Assembly: GCF_905171765.1 (NCBI RefSeq)
Contig: NC_053392.1
Location: 407,258,565 to 407,322,564, forward strand
DNA length: 64,000 nucleotides
Reading direction: 5' to 3'
Origin: Bufo bufo
Lineage: Eukaryota; Chordata; Amphibia; Anura; Bufonidae
Each line of letters starts with the position of its first letter. Position 1 is the first letter of the stretch. The position numbers were made by a program, and so were the translations under genes. The notes below the pieces were generated by a model. The model was not told the origin of the DNA. It searched no databases and was given only the letters and a program-made list of their open reading frames with translations. This document shows, in pieces, positions 10,737-21,419 of the stretch.

Positions 10737-11192
10737 CTAAGGCTCACCTACAGCAGTGAAGAAAAATGGCTGGGTTGTTATGGAAACCTGGAGTAAAACT
10801 GTGTGTATGTAGAGACTAAGGGCCTGCAAGCTTCTATTGGCTGATAAGGGACATATTACCATGTATATGGCAGTTGGGATATGAGTCATAGACTTGTAGG
10901 CTTCTATTGGCAAATGCAGGTTATTTTTTTGGGAATATCTCAGGAACGGTACGTCCTAGAGAGCTGACACCTGGTGTACCTATGTGCCAAATTTGGTGAA
11001 GATCGGTTCAGTCGTTTGGTCGCGCATAAAGAACAGACAGACGTCCAGACAGACAGAAACTTATTTTTATATATATAAGAGACTAGCAGAAGGACCCGGC
11101 TTCGCACCAGTATATTTCATCTATTTAATTTAATGTTTCTGTGTGTCGTTAAAAGATAGACAGTATACCCTATAACAGTGACCTCTACAGAA

Positions 11193-11868
11193 ACCCACTT
11201 CACTGTCTGCTGAGATGTGTATCTAATCCTATCCTGTGTGATACTGTCTGCTAAACTGTGTATCTAATCTTATGTTTTGTGATACTGTCTGCTAAATTGT
11301 GTATCTAATCCTAACCTGTGTGATATTGTCTGCTGAGCTATGTATCTAATCCTATCCTGTGTGATACTGTCTGCTAAACTGTGTATCTAATCTTATGTTA
11401 TGTGATACTGTCTGATGATCTATGTATCTAATCGTATGTTGTGTGATACTGTCTGCTGAGCTATGTATCTAATCCTACCCTTTGTGATACTGTCTGCTGA
11501 GCTGTATATTTAATAAAGATGAAAGGAAACTCCAGCACCTATAATCCTTGAGTGATGGTTTCTTTATTTCCAGTAGTGGATATTACAACGTCAATGACAC
11601 AAATCTTCACATATCCAGTTACAGTCAACGCGTTTCGAACAAATAAAAGTTCTTACTCATGACTGGCATTTAATACCCTTATCTGTGTGATACTGTCTGC
11701 TGAGCTATGTATCTAATCCTATCCTGTGTTATACTGTCTGCTGAGCTGTGTATCTAATCCTATCCTGTGGGATACTATCTGCTGAACTGTGTATCTAATC
11801 CTATCCTGTGTGATAATGTCTGCTGAGCCGTGTATCTAATTATATCCTGTGCGAAAACCTGGTAAATT
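11193..11868. repeat. 41-bp minisatellite in Helitron copy 2
   Basis: Units share CTGTCTGCTGAGCTATGTAT, CTAATCCTAT and CCTGTGTGATA, repeat length 41 bp, about 12 units. It is interrupted by the insertion at 11516-11667. Confidence 0.9.
11516..11667 (-). mobile_element. 152-bp insertion with 8-bp target duplication ATTTAATA
   Basis: ATTTAATA flanks it exactly (11508-11515 and 11668-11675). On the minus strand it contains GAGTAAGAAC, a loop, GTTCGAAACGCG, that is a GAAC/GTTC stem followed by GAAACGCG, similar to stem II and the 3' core of a hammerhead ribozyme; the 5' core is not intact. It also carries an AATAAAGA motif and ends near a TTCCTTTCAT motif, as in the insertion at 9579-9947. The family is unknown. 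Confidence 0.55.
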
Positions 11869-12279
11869 AAATGTGAACTTATATTGGCTGATAAACGTCA
11901 TATGACTGAATATTTAAGGACCTACGAATTGCTAAAACCTGTGATCTATTGTTATGGAAATCTGGAGTAGGACCTGCAAGCCTTTATTGGCTGATAAGGG
12001 ACATGTGACCGCATGTATGGCAGTTGGCATATGAAGAGAAACATTTGCAGGTTTGTATTGGCTAATGCAGGTCATTTTTTGGGAATATCTCAGAAACGGT
12101 ACATACTAGAGAGCTGAGACCAGTTGTGTGCCAAATTTGGTGAAGATCGGTCCAGTGGTTTGGTCACGCATAAAGAACAGACAGACGTCCAGACAAACGT
12201 CCATACAGACAGAAACAAATTTTTATATATATAAGAGACTAGCAGAAGGACCTGACTTTGCAAGGGTATATTTTATATA

Positions 12280-13797
12280 CACTGCTCAAAAAAATAAAGG
12301 GAACACAAAAATAACACATCCTAGATCTGAATTAATTAAATATTCTTCTGAAATACTTTGTTCTTTACATAGTTGAATGTGCTGACAACAAAATCACACA
12401 AAAATAAAAAAATGGAAATCAAATTTTTCAACCCATGGAGGTCTGGATTTGGAGTCACACTCAAAATTAAAGTGGAAAAACACACTACAGGCTGATCCAA
12501 CTTTGATGTAATGTCCTTAAAACAAGTCAAAATGAGGCTCAGTAGTGTGTGTGGCCTCCACGTGCCTGTATGACCTCCCTACAACGCCTGTGCATGCTCC
12601 TGATGAGGTGGCGGACGGTCTCCTGAGGGATCTCCTCCCAGACCTGGACTAAAGCATCTGCCAACTCCTGGACAGTCTGTTGGTGGATAGAGCGAGACAT
12701 GATGTCCCAGATGTGCTCAATTGAATTCAGGTCTGGGGAACGGGCGGGCCAGTCCATAGCATCAATGCCTTCGTCTTGCAGGAACTGCTGACACACTCCA
12801 GCCACATGAGGTCTAGCATTGTCTTGCATTAGGAGGAACCCAGGGCCAACCGCACCAGCATATGGTCTCACAAGGGGTCTGAGGATCTCATCTCGGTACC
12901 TAATGGCAGTCAGGCTACCCCTCCAAAGAAATGCCACCCCACACCATTACTGACCCAATGCCAAACCGGTCATGCTGGAGGATGTTGCAGGCAGCAGAAC
13001 GTTCTCCACGGCGTCTCAAGACTCTGTCACGTCTGTCACATGTGCTCAGTGTGAACCTGCTTTCATCTGTGAATTTGCCAATCTTGGTGTTCTCTGGCAA
13101 ATGCCAAACGTCCTGCACGGTGTTGGGCTGTAAGCACAACCCCCACCTGTGGACGTCGGGCCCTCATATCATCCTCATGGAGTCTGTTTATGACCGTTTG
13201 AGCAGACACATGCACATTTGTGGCCTGCTGGAGGTCATTTTGCAGGGCTCTGGCAGTGCTCCTCCTGTTCCTCCTTGCACAAAGGCGGAGGCAGCGGTCC
13301 TGCTGCTGGGTTGTTGCCCTCCTACGGCCTCCTCCACGTCTCCTGATGTACTGGCCTGTCTCCTGGTAGCGCCTCCATGCTCTGGACACTACGCTGACAG
13401 ACACAGCAAACCTTCTTGCCACAGCTCGCATTGATAGTCCATCCTGGATAAGATGCACTACCTGAGCCACTTGTGTGGTGGGTTGTAGACTCCGTCTCAT
13501 GCTACCACTAGAGTGAAAGCACCGCCAGCATTCAAAAGTGACCAAAACATCAGCCAGGAAGCATAGGAACTGAGAAGTGGTCTGTGGTGACCACCTGCAG
13601 AACCACTCCTTTATTGGGGGTGTCTTGCTAATTGCCTATAATTTCCACCTGTTGTCTATCCCATTTGCACAACAGCATGTGAAATTGATTGTCACTCAGT
13701 GTTGCTTCCTAAGTGGACAGTTTGATTTCACAGAAGTGTGATTGACTTGGAGTTACATTGTGTTGTTTAAGTGTTCCCTTTATTTTTTTGAGCAGTG
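12280..13797 (-). mobile_element. Tc1/mariner transposon 1 (1518 bp)
   Basis: Inverted ends start CACTGCTCAAAAAAATAAAG at 12280 and close with the reverse complement at 13797. TA is duplicated on each side (12278-12279 and 13798-13799). The element lies inside Helitron copy 3, so it came later. Its transposase is on the minus strand and broken. Confidence 0.95.
12539..13545 (-). pseudogene. Tc1 transposase (DD34E), frameshifted
   Basis: Three pieces in different frames: N-terminal helix-turn-helix DNA-binding part (13545 to about 13063), a middle piece with the first catalytic Asp in TDESRF (about 13070 to 12915), and the C-terminal catalytic part (12937-12539) with QDNARPH and NSIEHIW, 34 residues between Asp and Glu. 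A short deletion with frameshift falls just before TDESRF (about 13070-13085) and a second shift near 12925-12935. Full length would be about 340 residues, normal for the family. Not functional as it stands. Confidence 0.9.
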
Positions 13798-13849
13798 TAT
13801 TTCATTTAATGTTTCTGTGTGTCGTTAAAATATATCAACAGTATCCCTC

Positions 13850-14680
13850 ATAACAGTGACCTCTACAGCACCCTGTCCCTTTAACAGTGAACTCCACAGT
13901 CCCCCACCCCTTAACACCCCCCCCCCCCCCCACAGTGCCCCACCACTTTAAAATGGGACCACCACAGCAGCAAATCCCCTTAACTTTGACCTTTATAGCA
14001 GCCCGCCCCTTTAACAATGAGTATCACAACACCATACTCCCTTGACAGTAACCTCCTCAGGGGCCCTCCCCCTTAACAATGACCTCCACATTACCATACT
14101 GCCTTAACAGTGACCTCATAGTACCCTGCTGCCTTAACAGTGACCTCCACAGCAGTTGCCCCTTTAATAGTGGCCCCTGCCCCCTTAACAATGACCTCCA
14201 CAGTGTCCGCCCCTTTAACAGTGACCTCTACAGCACCCTTCCCCTTTAACAGTGAACAACACAGTCCCCCACCCTTTAACACTGACACGCTTTCAGTGCC
14301 CCGCCACTTTAAAATGGGACTGCCACAGCAGCCCATCCCCTTAACTTTGACTTTCACAGCAGCCCACCCCTTTAACAGTGACGTCTTCAGGGGCCAGCGC
14401 CATTAACAGTGACCTTCACAGTGCCCGCCTCTTTAACAGTGACCTCCACAGTGGCTCCCCTTTAACAGTGACCTCCACAGTGCCTGCCCCTTTAACAATG
14501 ACCTCCACAGAGCTTGCCCCTTTAACAGTGACCTTCATAGAGCCCTGCGCCTTTAACAATGACCTCCACAGTGCCCACTCCTTTAACAGTGCCTTCCACA
14601 GAGCCCGCCCCTTTAACAGTGACATCCACAGTGCCCGCCCCTTTAAAAGTTTAAAAGTGACCTCCACTTGGTCCTGCCCC
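13850..14680. repeat. 30-bp minisatellite in Helitron copy 3
   Basis: Same unit as in copy 1, including the same diverged left block with CACTTTAAAATGGGACC. That shared degenerate block indicates the arrays were copied as units, not expanded independently. Confidence 0.9.
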
Positions 14681-14864
14681 TTTAATGCTAGGGCTACATG
14701 ACGACATTGGTCGCGCGACATTTAATCTCAACAACTTTTATAATGATAGGCTATGGTGTCAAACTGCGACATGCGACATGCTGCGTCAGTCGTTTGGTCG
14801 CACATAAAGAAGGTCTAGATGTCTAGACAGACAGACAGAAAGTAATTTTTATAAATGTAAGAGA

Positions 14865-16236
14865 CTAGCAGAAGGACCCAGCTTCGCATGGGTATATTTC
14901 ATCTATTTCATTTTTTGTTTCAGTGTGTCATAAAAAGATATCGACAGTTTCCCCCATAACAGTGACCTCTACAGTACCCGCCCCTTTAACAATGATGTCC
15001 ACAGTGCCCGCCCCTTTAAAATTCACCTCCACAGTGGCCGCCCATTTAACATTGACCTCCACAGTGCCCGCCCCTTTAACAGTGACTGCCCCTTTAACAG
15101 TGACATTCATAGTGGCCGCCCTTTTAACAGTGACCTTCACAGTGCCTGCCCCTTTAACAGTGACTTCCACAGTGCCCACCCCTTTAACAGAGACCCCACA
15201 CTGCCCGCCCCTTTAAAAGTGACTTTCACAGTGACCGCCCGTTTAACAGTGACTTTTACAGTGACCGCCCCTTTAACAGTGACTTTCACTGTGGCCGCTC
15301 CATTAACAGTGACTTTCACAGTGACCGCCCTTTTAGTAGTGAACGCCCCTTTAACAGTGACTCTCACAGCAACCGCCCAGTTAACAGTGACTTTCACAGT
15401 AACCGCCCCTTTAACAGTGACTTTTCACAGTGACTGTACTTTTATCAGTGACTTTCGCAGTGACCACCCCTTTTAACAGTGACTGCCACTTTAACAGTAA
15501 CTTTTACAGTGGCCGCCCCTTTAACAGTGACTTTCACAGTGACCTCCCCTTTAACAGTGACTTTCACAGTGACCTCCCCTTTAACAGTGACTTTCACAGT
15601 GACCGCCCCTTTAACAGTGGCCACCCTTTTAATAGTGACTTTCACAGTGACCGCCCCTTTAACAGTGACTTTCACAGTGGCAGTCCCTTTCACAGTGACT
15701 TTCACTGACCACCCCTTTAACAGTGACCGTCCCTTTAACAGTGACTTTCACAGTGACCCGCCCCCCTTTAACAGTGACTTTCACAGTGACTGCCCCTTTA
15801 ACAGTAACTTTCACAGTGACCCCCCCTTTAACAGTGACTTTCACAGTGACCGCCCCTTTGACAGTGACCGCTCCTTTAATAGTGACTTTGACAGTGACCG
15901 CCCCTTTAACAGTGACTTTCACAGTGACCGCCCCTTTAACAGGGACCTTCATAGCGCCCGCCCCTTTAATAACAGTGACCTCTACTGTGCCATCCCTTTA
16001 AAAATAGTAACCTCCACTGTGCCCGCCCCTTTAAGCGGTAAATTAAAATGGTGGCAAAACTGTGTTTATGGCAGTTGGGATTTGAAGAGAAAGACTTGCA
16101 GGCTTTGTGGGTTATTTTTTGGAAATATCTCAGGAACGGTGCGTCCTAGAGAGCTGAGACCCGATCTAAAACCTTCCAGGACACCTGATGTACCTGTGTG
16201 CCAAATTTGGTGAAGATCGGTCCAGTCGTTTGGTCC
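14865..16236 (-). mobile_element. Non-autonomous Helitron copy 4, 5' end truncated
   Basis: The minus-strand 3' end CTAG is at 14865-14868, preceded by hairpin ACCCA-TGCGAAGC-TGGGT (14876-14893), where other copies have ACCCG and CGGGT: a paired change. It abuts copy 3 directly. The body is 30-bp minisatellite (14955-16035) followed by the conserved unique part with TTTGGTGAAGATCGGTCCAG. At 16236 it breaks off before its 5'-TC and joins an inverted copy. Confidence 0.7.
14955..16035. repeat. 30-bp minisatellite, CTTTCACAGTGACCGC variant
   Basis: More than 30 units. From about 15200 the unit changes to CCCCTTTAACAGTGACTTTC and ACAGTGACCG. Single units lose 12-18 bp in places. The open frames on both strands are period artefacts. 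Confidence 0.92.
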
Positions 16237-16945
16237 TGTTAAGGGGGCGGTCACTGTGAAAGTCATTGTTAAAGGGACGGTCACTGTTAAAGGGTCGGTC
16301 ACTGTTAAAGGGGCGGTCGCTGTGGAAGTCACTGTTAAAGGGGCGGTCACTGTGAAAGTCACTTTTAAAGGGGCAGTCCCCATTGAAATTCACTGTTAAA
16401 GGTGCAGTCACTTTGAAAGTCACTGTTAAATTGGTAGCCACTGATAACCCCTTAAGGACCGGGCTCATTTTCACCTTAAGGACCAGGCCATTTTTTGCAA
16501 ATCTGACCAGTGTCACTTTAAGTGCTCATAACTTTAAAACGCTTTGACTTATCCAGGCCATTCTGAGATTGTTTTTTCGTCACATATTGTACTTCATGAC
16601 ACTGGTAAAATGAAGTCAAAAAAATTATTTTTTTTGCACAAAAAAATACCTAATTTACCAAAAATTTGAAAAAAATTAGCAAATTTCAAAGTTTCAGTTT
16701 CTCTACTTCTGTAATACATAGTAATACCCCAAAAAATTGTGATGACTTTACATTCCCCATATGTCTACTTCATGTTTGAATTGTTTTGGGAATGATATTT
16801 TATTTTTTGGGGATGTTATAAGGCTTAGAAGTTTAGATGCAAATCTTGAAATTTTTCAGAAATTTACAAAAAACTCAATTTTTAGCGACCAGTTCAGGTC
16901 TGAAGTCACTTTGCGAGGCTTACATAATAGAAACCACCCAAAAAT

Positions 16946-18150
16946 GACCCCATCTAAGAAACTACACCCCTCAAGGTATTTAAAACTGATTTTGCATACA
17001 TTGTTAACCCTTTAGGTGTTGCACAAGAGTTATTGGCAAATGGGGAGGAAATTTGAGAATTTCATATTTTTGTCAAATTTTTCATTTTAACCCATTTTTT
17101 CCACTAACAAAGCAAGGGTTAACAGCCAAACAAGATTGTATCTTTATTGCCCTGACTCTGCCGTTTACAGAAACACCCAATATGTGGCCGTAAACTACTG
17201 TACGGCCACACAGCGGGGCGTAGAGTGAAAGGTGCGCCGTTTGGTTTTTGGAAGGCTGATTTTTATGGACTGGTTTTTTGACACCATGTCCCATTTGAAG
17301 CCCCCTGATGCACCCCTAGAGGAGAAACTCCCTAAAAGTGACCCCATCTAAGAAACTACACCCCTCAAGGTATTCAAAACTGATTTTACATACGTCGTTA
17401 ACCCTTTAGGTGTTGCACAAGAGTTATTGGCAAATGGGGATGAAATTTGAGAATTTCATTTTTATGCCTAATTTTCAATTTTAACACATTTTTTCCACTA
17501 ACAAAGCAAGGGTTAACAGCCAAACAAGATTGTATCTTTATTGCCCTGACTCTGCCGTTTACAGAAACACCCCATATGTGGCCGTAAACTACTGTACGGG
17601 CACACAGTAGGGCGTAGAGTGAAAGGTGCGCGGTTTGGTTTTTGGAAGCCAGATTTTGCTGGACTGTTTTTTTGACACCATGTCCCATTTGAAGCCCCCC
17701 TGATGCACCCCTAGATTAGAAATTCCATAAAAGTGACCCCATCTAAGAAACTACACCCCTCAAGCTATTCAAAACTGATTTTACAAACTTTGTTAACCCT
17801 TTAGGTGTTGCACAAGATTTAATGGAATATAGAGACACAATTTCAAAATTTCACATTTTTGGCAGATTTTCCATTTTAATATTTTTTTTCCAGTTACAAA
17901 GCAAGGGTTAACAGCCAAACAAAACTCAATATTTATGGCCCTTATTCTGTAGTTTACAGAAACACCCCATATGTGGTTGTAAACCGCTGTACGGGCACAC
18001 GGCAGAGCGCAGAAGGAAAGGAATTCCATACGGTTTTTGGAAGGCAGGTTTTGCTGGACTGTTTTTTTTGACACCATGTCCCATTTGAAGCCCCCCTGAT
18101 GCACCCCTAGAGTAGAAACTCCAAAAAAGTGACTCCATTTTAGAAACTAC
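16946..18150. repeat. 395-bp tandem repeat, three units
   Basis: ACCCCATCTAAGAAACTACA recurs at 16946, 17341 and 17736, exactly 395 bases apart. Open frames of 70-103 codons recur in each unit on the minus strand. The same monomer (396 bp) appears inverted at 62561-64000. Confidence 0.9.
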
Positions 18151-18169
18151 GGAATAGGGTGGCAGTATT

Positions 18170-19140
18170 GTTGGTACTAGTTTAGGGTACATATGATTTT
18201 TGGTTGCTCTATATTACACTTTTTGTGCAGCAAGGTAACAAGAAATAGCTTCTTTTTTTTTGTTATTTACAACATTCATCTGACAGGTTTTATCATGTGG
18301 TAATTTTATAGAGCAGGTTGTCACGGACGCGGCGATACCTAATATGTATACAATTTTTTTTATTTATGTAAGTTTTATACAATAACTTCATTTTTAAAAT
18401 CAAAAAAATGTTTTAGTGTCTCCATAGTCTAAGAGCCATAGTTTTTTCAGTTTTTGGGCGATTATCTTGAGTAGGGTCTCATTTTTTGTGGGAGGAGATG
18501 ACGGTTTGATTGGCACTATTTTGGGGTGCATATGACTTTTTGATCGCTCGCTATTACACTTTTTGTGACGTAAGATGGCAAAAAATTGCTTTTTTTACAC
18601 CGTTTTTGTTTTTATTTTTTTACGGTGGTCACCTGAGGGGTTAGGTCATGTGATATTTTTATAGAGCCAGTCGATACGGACGCGGCGATACCTAATATGT
18701 ATACTTTTTATTTTATTTATGTAAGTTTTACACAATGATTTCATTTTTGAAACAAAAAAAATCATGTTTTAGTGTTTCCATAGTCTAAGAGCCATAGTTT
18801 TTTCAGTTTTTGGGTTATTATCTTGAGTAGGGTATGATTTTTTGCGGGATGAGATGACGGTTTGATTGGTACTATTTTGGCGTACATGCAACTTTTTTGA
18901 TCACTTTTATTACCTTTTTTGGGAAGTAAGGTGGGCAAAATTTCAATTTTCTCATAGTTTTTATTTTTTTATTTTTATGGCGTTCACCGTGCGGGGAAAG
19001 TAACATGACCGTTTTATAGATCAGGTCGTTACGGACGCGGCGATACCTAATATGTGTAGTGTATTTTATTTTTTTAATTTTTATTCAGTAAAAAATGTTT
19101 TTTTTTTTATCTTAACTTTTTTCACTTTTTTTTTACATTT
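18170..19140. repeat. AT-rich tandem repeat, about 310-370 bp units
   Basis: GGACGCGGCGATACCTAATA recurs near 18329, 18678 and 19034, with T-rich tracts and CATAGTCTAAGAGCCATAG between. The units are also present, in both orientations, at 53.3-55.2 kb and 61.65-62.5 kb. Confidence 0.85.
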
Positions 19141-19148
19141 TTGTGACC

Positions 19149-20076
19149 CAGACCCACTTGGTTCTTGAAGATCCAGTGGGTCTGATGTCTATATAATACA
19201 GTACAGTACAATATATATTGTTCTGTACTGTATTTTACTTACACTGAACAGATCTCTGCTTTCAGCATAGATCTGTTCAGCACCATGGACAGCAGGACGC
19301 CTGAGCAGGCGTCCTGTTGCCATGGGAACCCTCCCCGTCTGCTCAGAACTTCGCAGACGGGGAAGGGTAAGCACGGGGCTGAGGGGGGCTCTCTGGGGGC
19401 TCTCTCCCTCTCCATCGGGGGGCTGCAAAGGCACAGCAGCCCCCCGATGGAGAGGGAGGGAGCTCCCTGACCGATGACAGTTAACTTTTTCCATACAGCG
19501 GTCCGTACGGACCGCGGTATGGAAAGGGTTAAACGGCTGACATCTTCACAGATGTCAGCTGTTTATACCAGGGTGCCAGCAATATGCTGGCACCCTGGTA
19601 TAACCACTAGAAGCCAACGATCATTCATGGGGAGGCGGGCGGGGGATCGCGATCCCGCCTGCCGCACCGCCCGCCTCCCGCAACGCCCCCACCGCATGCG
19701 ACACCCCCCCCCACACCACCCTCCGGCATAAAATCGTGCAGGGGTGCAGGGGAGGGTGAAAAATATTTATTTTAGCCACTCTAAAGTTTCTGATCCCCGC
19801 GGTCAGGGACCGCGGCGATCAGAAACTGCAAAAAGCGCAGCAAACCGCAGGTCTGAATTGACCTGCGGTTTGCTGCGATCGCCGATACGGGGGGGTCAAA
19901 TGACCCCCCCCTGCATTGTTACGGGATGCCGGCTGAATGATTTCAGCCGAAATCCCGTTCCAATTAACCCCTGGGGCGCCGGAATACAGATTTTAAGTCA
20001 GGACGTACCGGTACGTCCTGGGTCCTTAAGGACTCGGGAAATAGGGCGTACCGGTACGTCCTGGGTCCTTAAGGGG
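19149..20076. repeat. String of at least 12 distinct hairpins
   Basis: Inverted repeats follow one another with little spacing: 19149-19184, 19197-19232, 19244-19280 (12-bp arms), 19293-19316 (11), 19333-19362 (10), 19404-19458 (23-bp perfect arms), 19491-19522, 19536-19559 (10), 19563-19603 (19-bp perfect arms, 3-base loop), 19630-19679, 19785-19827 (19 of 20), 19837-19876 (17 perfect), about 19887-19911, about 19930-19955, and the 22-bp palindrome 19999-20020. Arm sequences are unrelated to each other. Confidence 0.9.
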
Positions 20077-20375
20077 TTAAAGGGGTGGTCACTGTAAAGT
20101 CACTGTTAAAGGGGCGGTTACTGTTAATGGTGCAGTCATTGTGAAAGTCACTGTTAAAGGGGCGGCCACTGTGAAAGTCACTGTTAAAGGGGCTGTCACT
20201 GTGAAAGTCACTGTTAAAGAGGCGGTCACTGTGAAAGTCACTGTTAAAGGGGCGGTCAGGGTTAAAGGGGTGGCCACTGTGAAAGTCACACAGAAACATT
20301 AAATGAAATAGATGAAATATACCCGTGCGAAGCGGGGTCCTTTTGTACTTCTGCTAGTATATATATATATATATA

Positions 20376-21417
20376 CACTCACCTAAAGAATTATTAGTAA
20401 CACCATACTAATACGGTGTTGGACCCCCTTTTGCCTTCAGAACTGCCTTAATTCTATGTGGCATTGATTCAACAAGGTGCTGATACCAATCTTTAGAAAT
20501 GTTGGCCCATATTGATAGGATAGCATCTTGCAGTTGATGGAGATTTGAGGGATGCACATCCAGGGCACGAAGCTCCCGTTCCACCGCATCCCAAAGATGC
20601 TCTATTGGGTTGAGATCTGGTGACTGTGGGGGCCATTTTAGTACAGTGAACTCATTGTCATGTTCAAGAAACCAATTTGAAATGATTCGAGCTTTGTGAC
20701 ATGGTGCATTATCCTGCTGGAAGTAGCCATCAGAGAATGGATACATGTTCTCATTCTGTTTACGCCAAATTCGGAGTCTACCATTTGAATGTCTCAACAG
20801 AAATCGAGACTCAGGCCACATTTTTCCAGTCTTCAACAGTCCAATTTTGGTGAGCTCGTGCAAATTGTAGCCTCTTTTTCCTATTTGTAGTGGAGATGAG
20901 TGGTACCCGGTGGGGTCTTCTGCTGTTGCAGCCCATCCGCCTCAAGGTTGTGCGTGTTGTGGCTTCACAAATGCTTTGCTGCATACCTCGGTTGTAACGA
21001 GTGGTTATTTCAGTCAACGTTGCTCTTCTATCAGCTTGAATCAGTCGGCCCATTCTCTTCTGACCTCTAGCATCCACAAGGCATTTTCGCCCACAGGACT
21101 GCCGCATACTGGATGTTTTTCCCTTTTCACACCATTCTTTGTAAACCCTAGAAATGGTTGTGCGTGAAAATCCCAGTAACTGAGCAGATTGTGAAATACT
21201 CAGACCGGTCCGTCTGGCACCAACAACCATGCCACGCTCAAAATTGCTTAAATCACCTTTCTTTCCCATTCTGACATTCAGTTTGAAGTTCAGGAGATTG
21301 TCTTGACCAGGACCACACCCCTAAATGCATTGAAGCAACTGCCATGTGATTGGTTGACTAGATAATTGCATTAATGAGAAATAGAACAGGTGTTCCTAAT
21401 AATTCTTTAGGTGAGTG
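20376..21417 (-). mobile_element. Tc1/mariner transposon 2 (1042 bp)
   Basis: Inverted ends CACTCACCTAAAGAATTATT at 20376 and reverse complement ending at 21417, flanked by TA (20374-20375 and 21418-21419). It landed in the (TA)n tract beside the 3' end of Helitron copy 5. It is shorter than a full element because of an internal deletion in the transposase. Confidence 0.95.
20408..21269 (-). pseudogene. Tc1-like transposase, deleted and frameshifted
   Basis: The N-terminal piece (21269-20811) has two helix-turn-helix parts and reaches the motif just before the first catalytic Asp, where the frame shifts; Asp of the SDESRF-type motif reads as WPESRF in the next frame. The C-terminal piece (20863-20408) lacks about 60 residues between the WRKQ region and QQDNAPCH. 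Between this Asp and the Glu of NPIEHLW lie 36 residues, so the family is a DD36E-type rather than DD34E. Dead copy. Confidence 0.88.
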
Positions 21418-21419
21418 TA

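Larger units (their letters stand above)
9093..11082 (-). mobile_element. Non-autonomous Helitron copy 1 (3' end lost to the retrovirus)
   Basis: On the minus strand this copy starts with 5'-TCTCTTATATATATAAAA at 11082 and runs into 30-bp minisatellite sequence; its CTAG 3' end would lie beyond the retrovirus insertion at 9092. It contains a 0.37-kb insertion (9579-9947) and a MITE (10542-10736). No RepHel coding sequence is visible, so it is non-autonomous. The classification rests on copies 2-5, where both ends are seen. Confidence 0.65.
11083..12238 (-). mobile_element. Non-autonomous Helitron copy 2, both ends present
   Basis: Read on the minus strand it begins 5'-TCTCTTATATATATAAAA at 12238 and ends CTAG at 11083, matching the Helitron rule 5'-TC...CTRR-3'. 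A weak hairpin precedes the CTAG. It abuts copy 1 directly (CTAG then TC) with no intervening base. The body holds a 41-bp tandem array in place of the 30-bp one, itself interrupted by a 152-bp element. It is 1156 bp and non-coding. Confidence 0.72.
12239..14864 (-). mobile_element. Non-autonomous Helitron copy 3, split by a Tc1 element
   Basis: The 3' CTAG is at 12239-12242 (minus strand) and the 5' TC at 14864. Removing the Tc1 element (12280-13797) and one TA leaves about 1.1 kb, the same size as copy 2. It carries a 30-bp minisatellite (13850-14680) and a truncated MITE (14689-14785). The 5' terminal stretch is mutated (TCTCTTACATTTATAAAA). Confidence 0.7.
16448..20076. mobile_element. 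TTAA-target DNA transposon, non-autonomous, 3.6 kb
   Basis: Ends are CCCCTTAAGGACC (16448) and its reverse complement (20064-20076), flanked by ATAA (16444-16447, one change) and TTAA (20077-20080). The Helitron minisatellite joins up if the element is removed. TTAA duplication is typical of piggyBac and Kolobok superfamilies; which one applies cannot be told without a transposase. No long frame is present. Inside, left to right: AT-rich 395-bp tandem repeats, a second AT-rich tandem region, then a GC-rich string of hairpins. Confidence 0.8.
16237..20357 (+). mobile_element. Non-autonomous Helitron copy 5, inverted, 5' truncated
   Basis: The 30-bp array now runs in the opposite orientation (16243-16443 and 20081-20290). 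The 3' end is on the plus strand: hairpin ACCCG-TGCGAAGC-GGGGT (20321-20338), then CTAG (20354-20357) followed by T, as expected for insertion between A and T. It contains the 3.6-kb TTAA-target element. The join at 16236/16237 has no Helitron terminus, so it is a rearrangement. Confidence 0.68.

Noticed and set aside
14091..16516. Further repeat-type open frames of 80-244 codons
   Set aside because: Same minisatellite artefact in Helitron copies 3 to 5.
17398..18104. 96-103-codon frames present in each 395-bp unit and again at 62668-63696
   Set aside because: The unit at about 62989-63299 has a TGA in the same frame and two overlapping frames are equally open; this fits repeat homology, not protein selection. 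A codon-substitution test over many copies could reopen it.
19285..20097. Short frames in the GC-rich hairpin region
   Set aside because: High GC makes frames long by chance; the hairpin arms explain the sequence.
20069..20299. Minus-strand SDFHSDRPFN-type frame near Tc1 copy 2
   Set aside because: Remainder of the 30-bp minisatellite in inverted Helitron copy 5.
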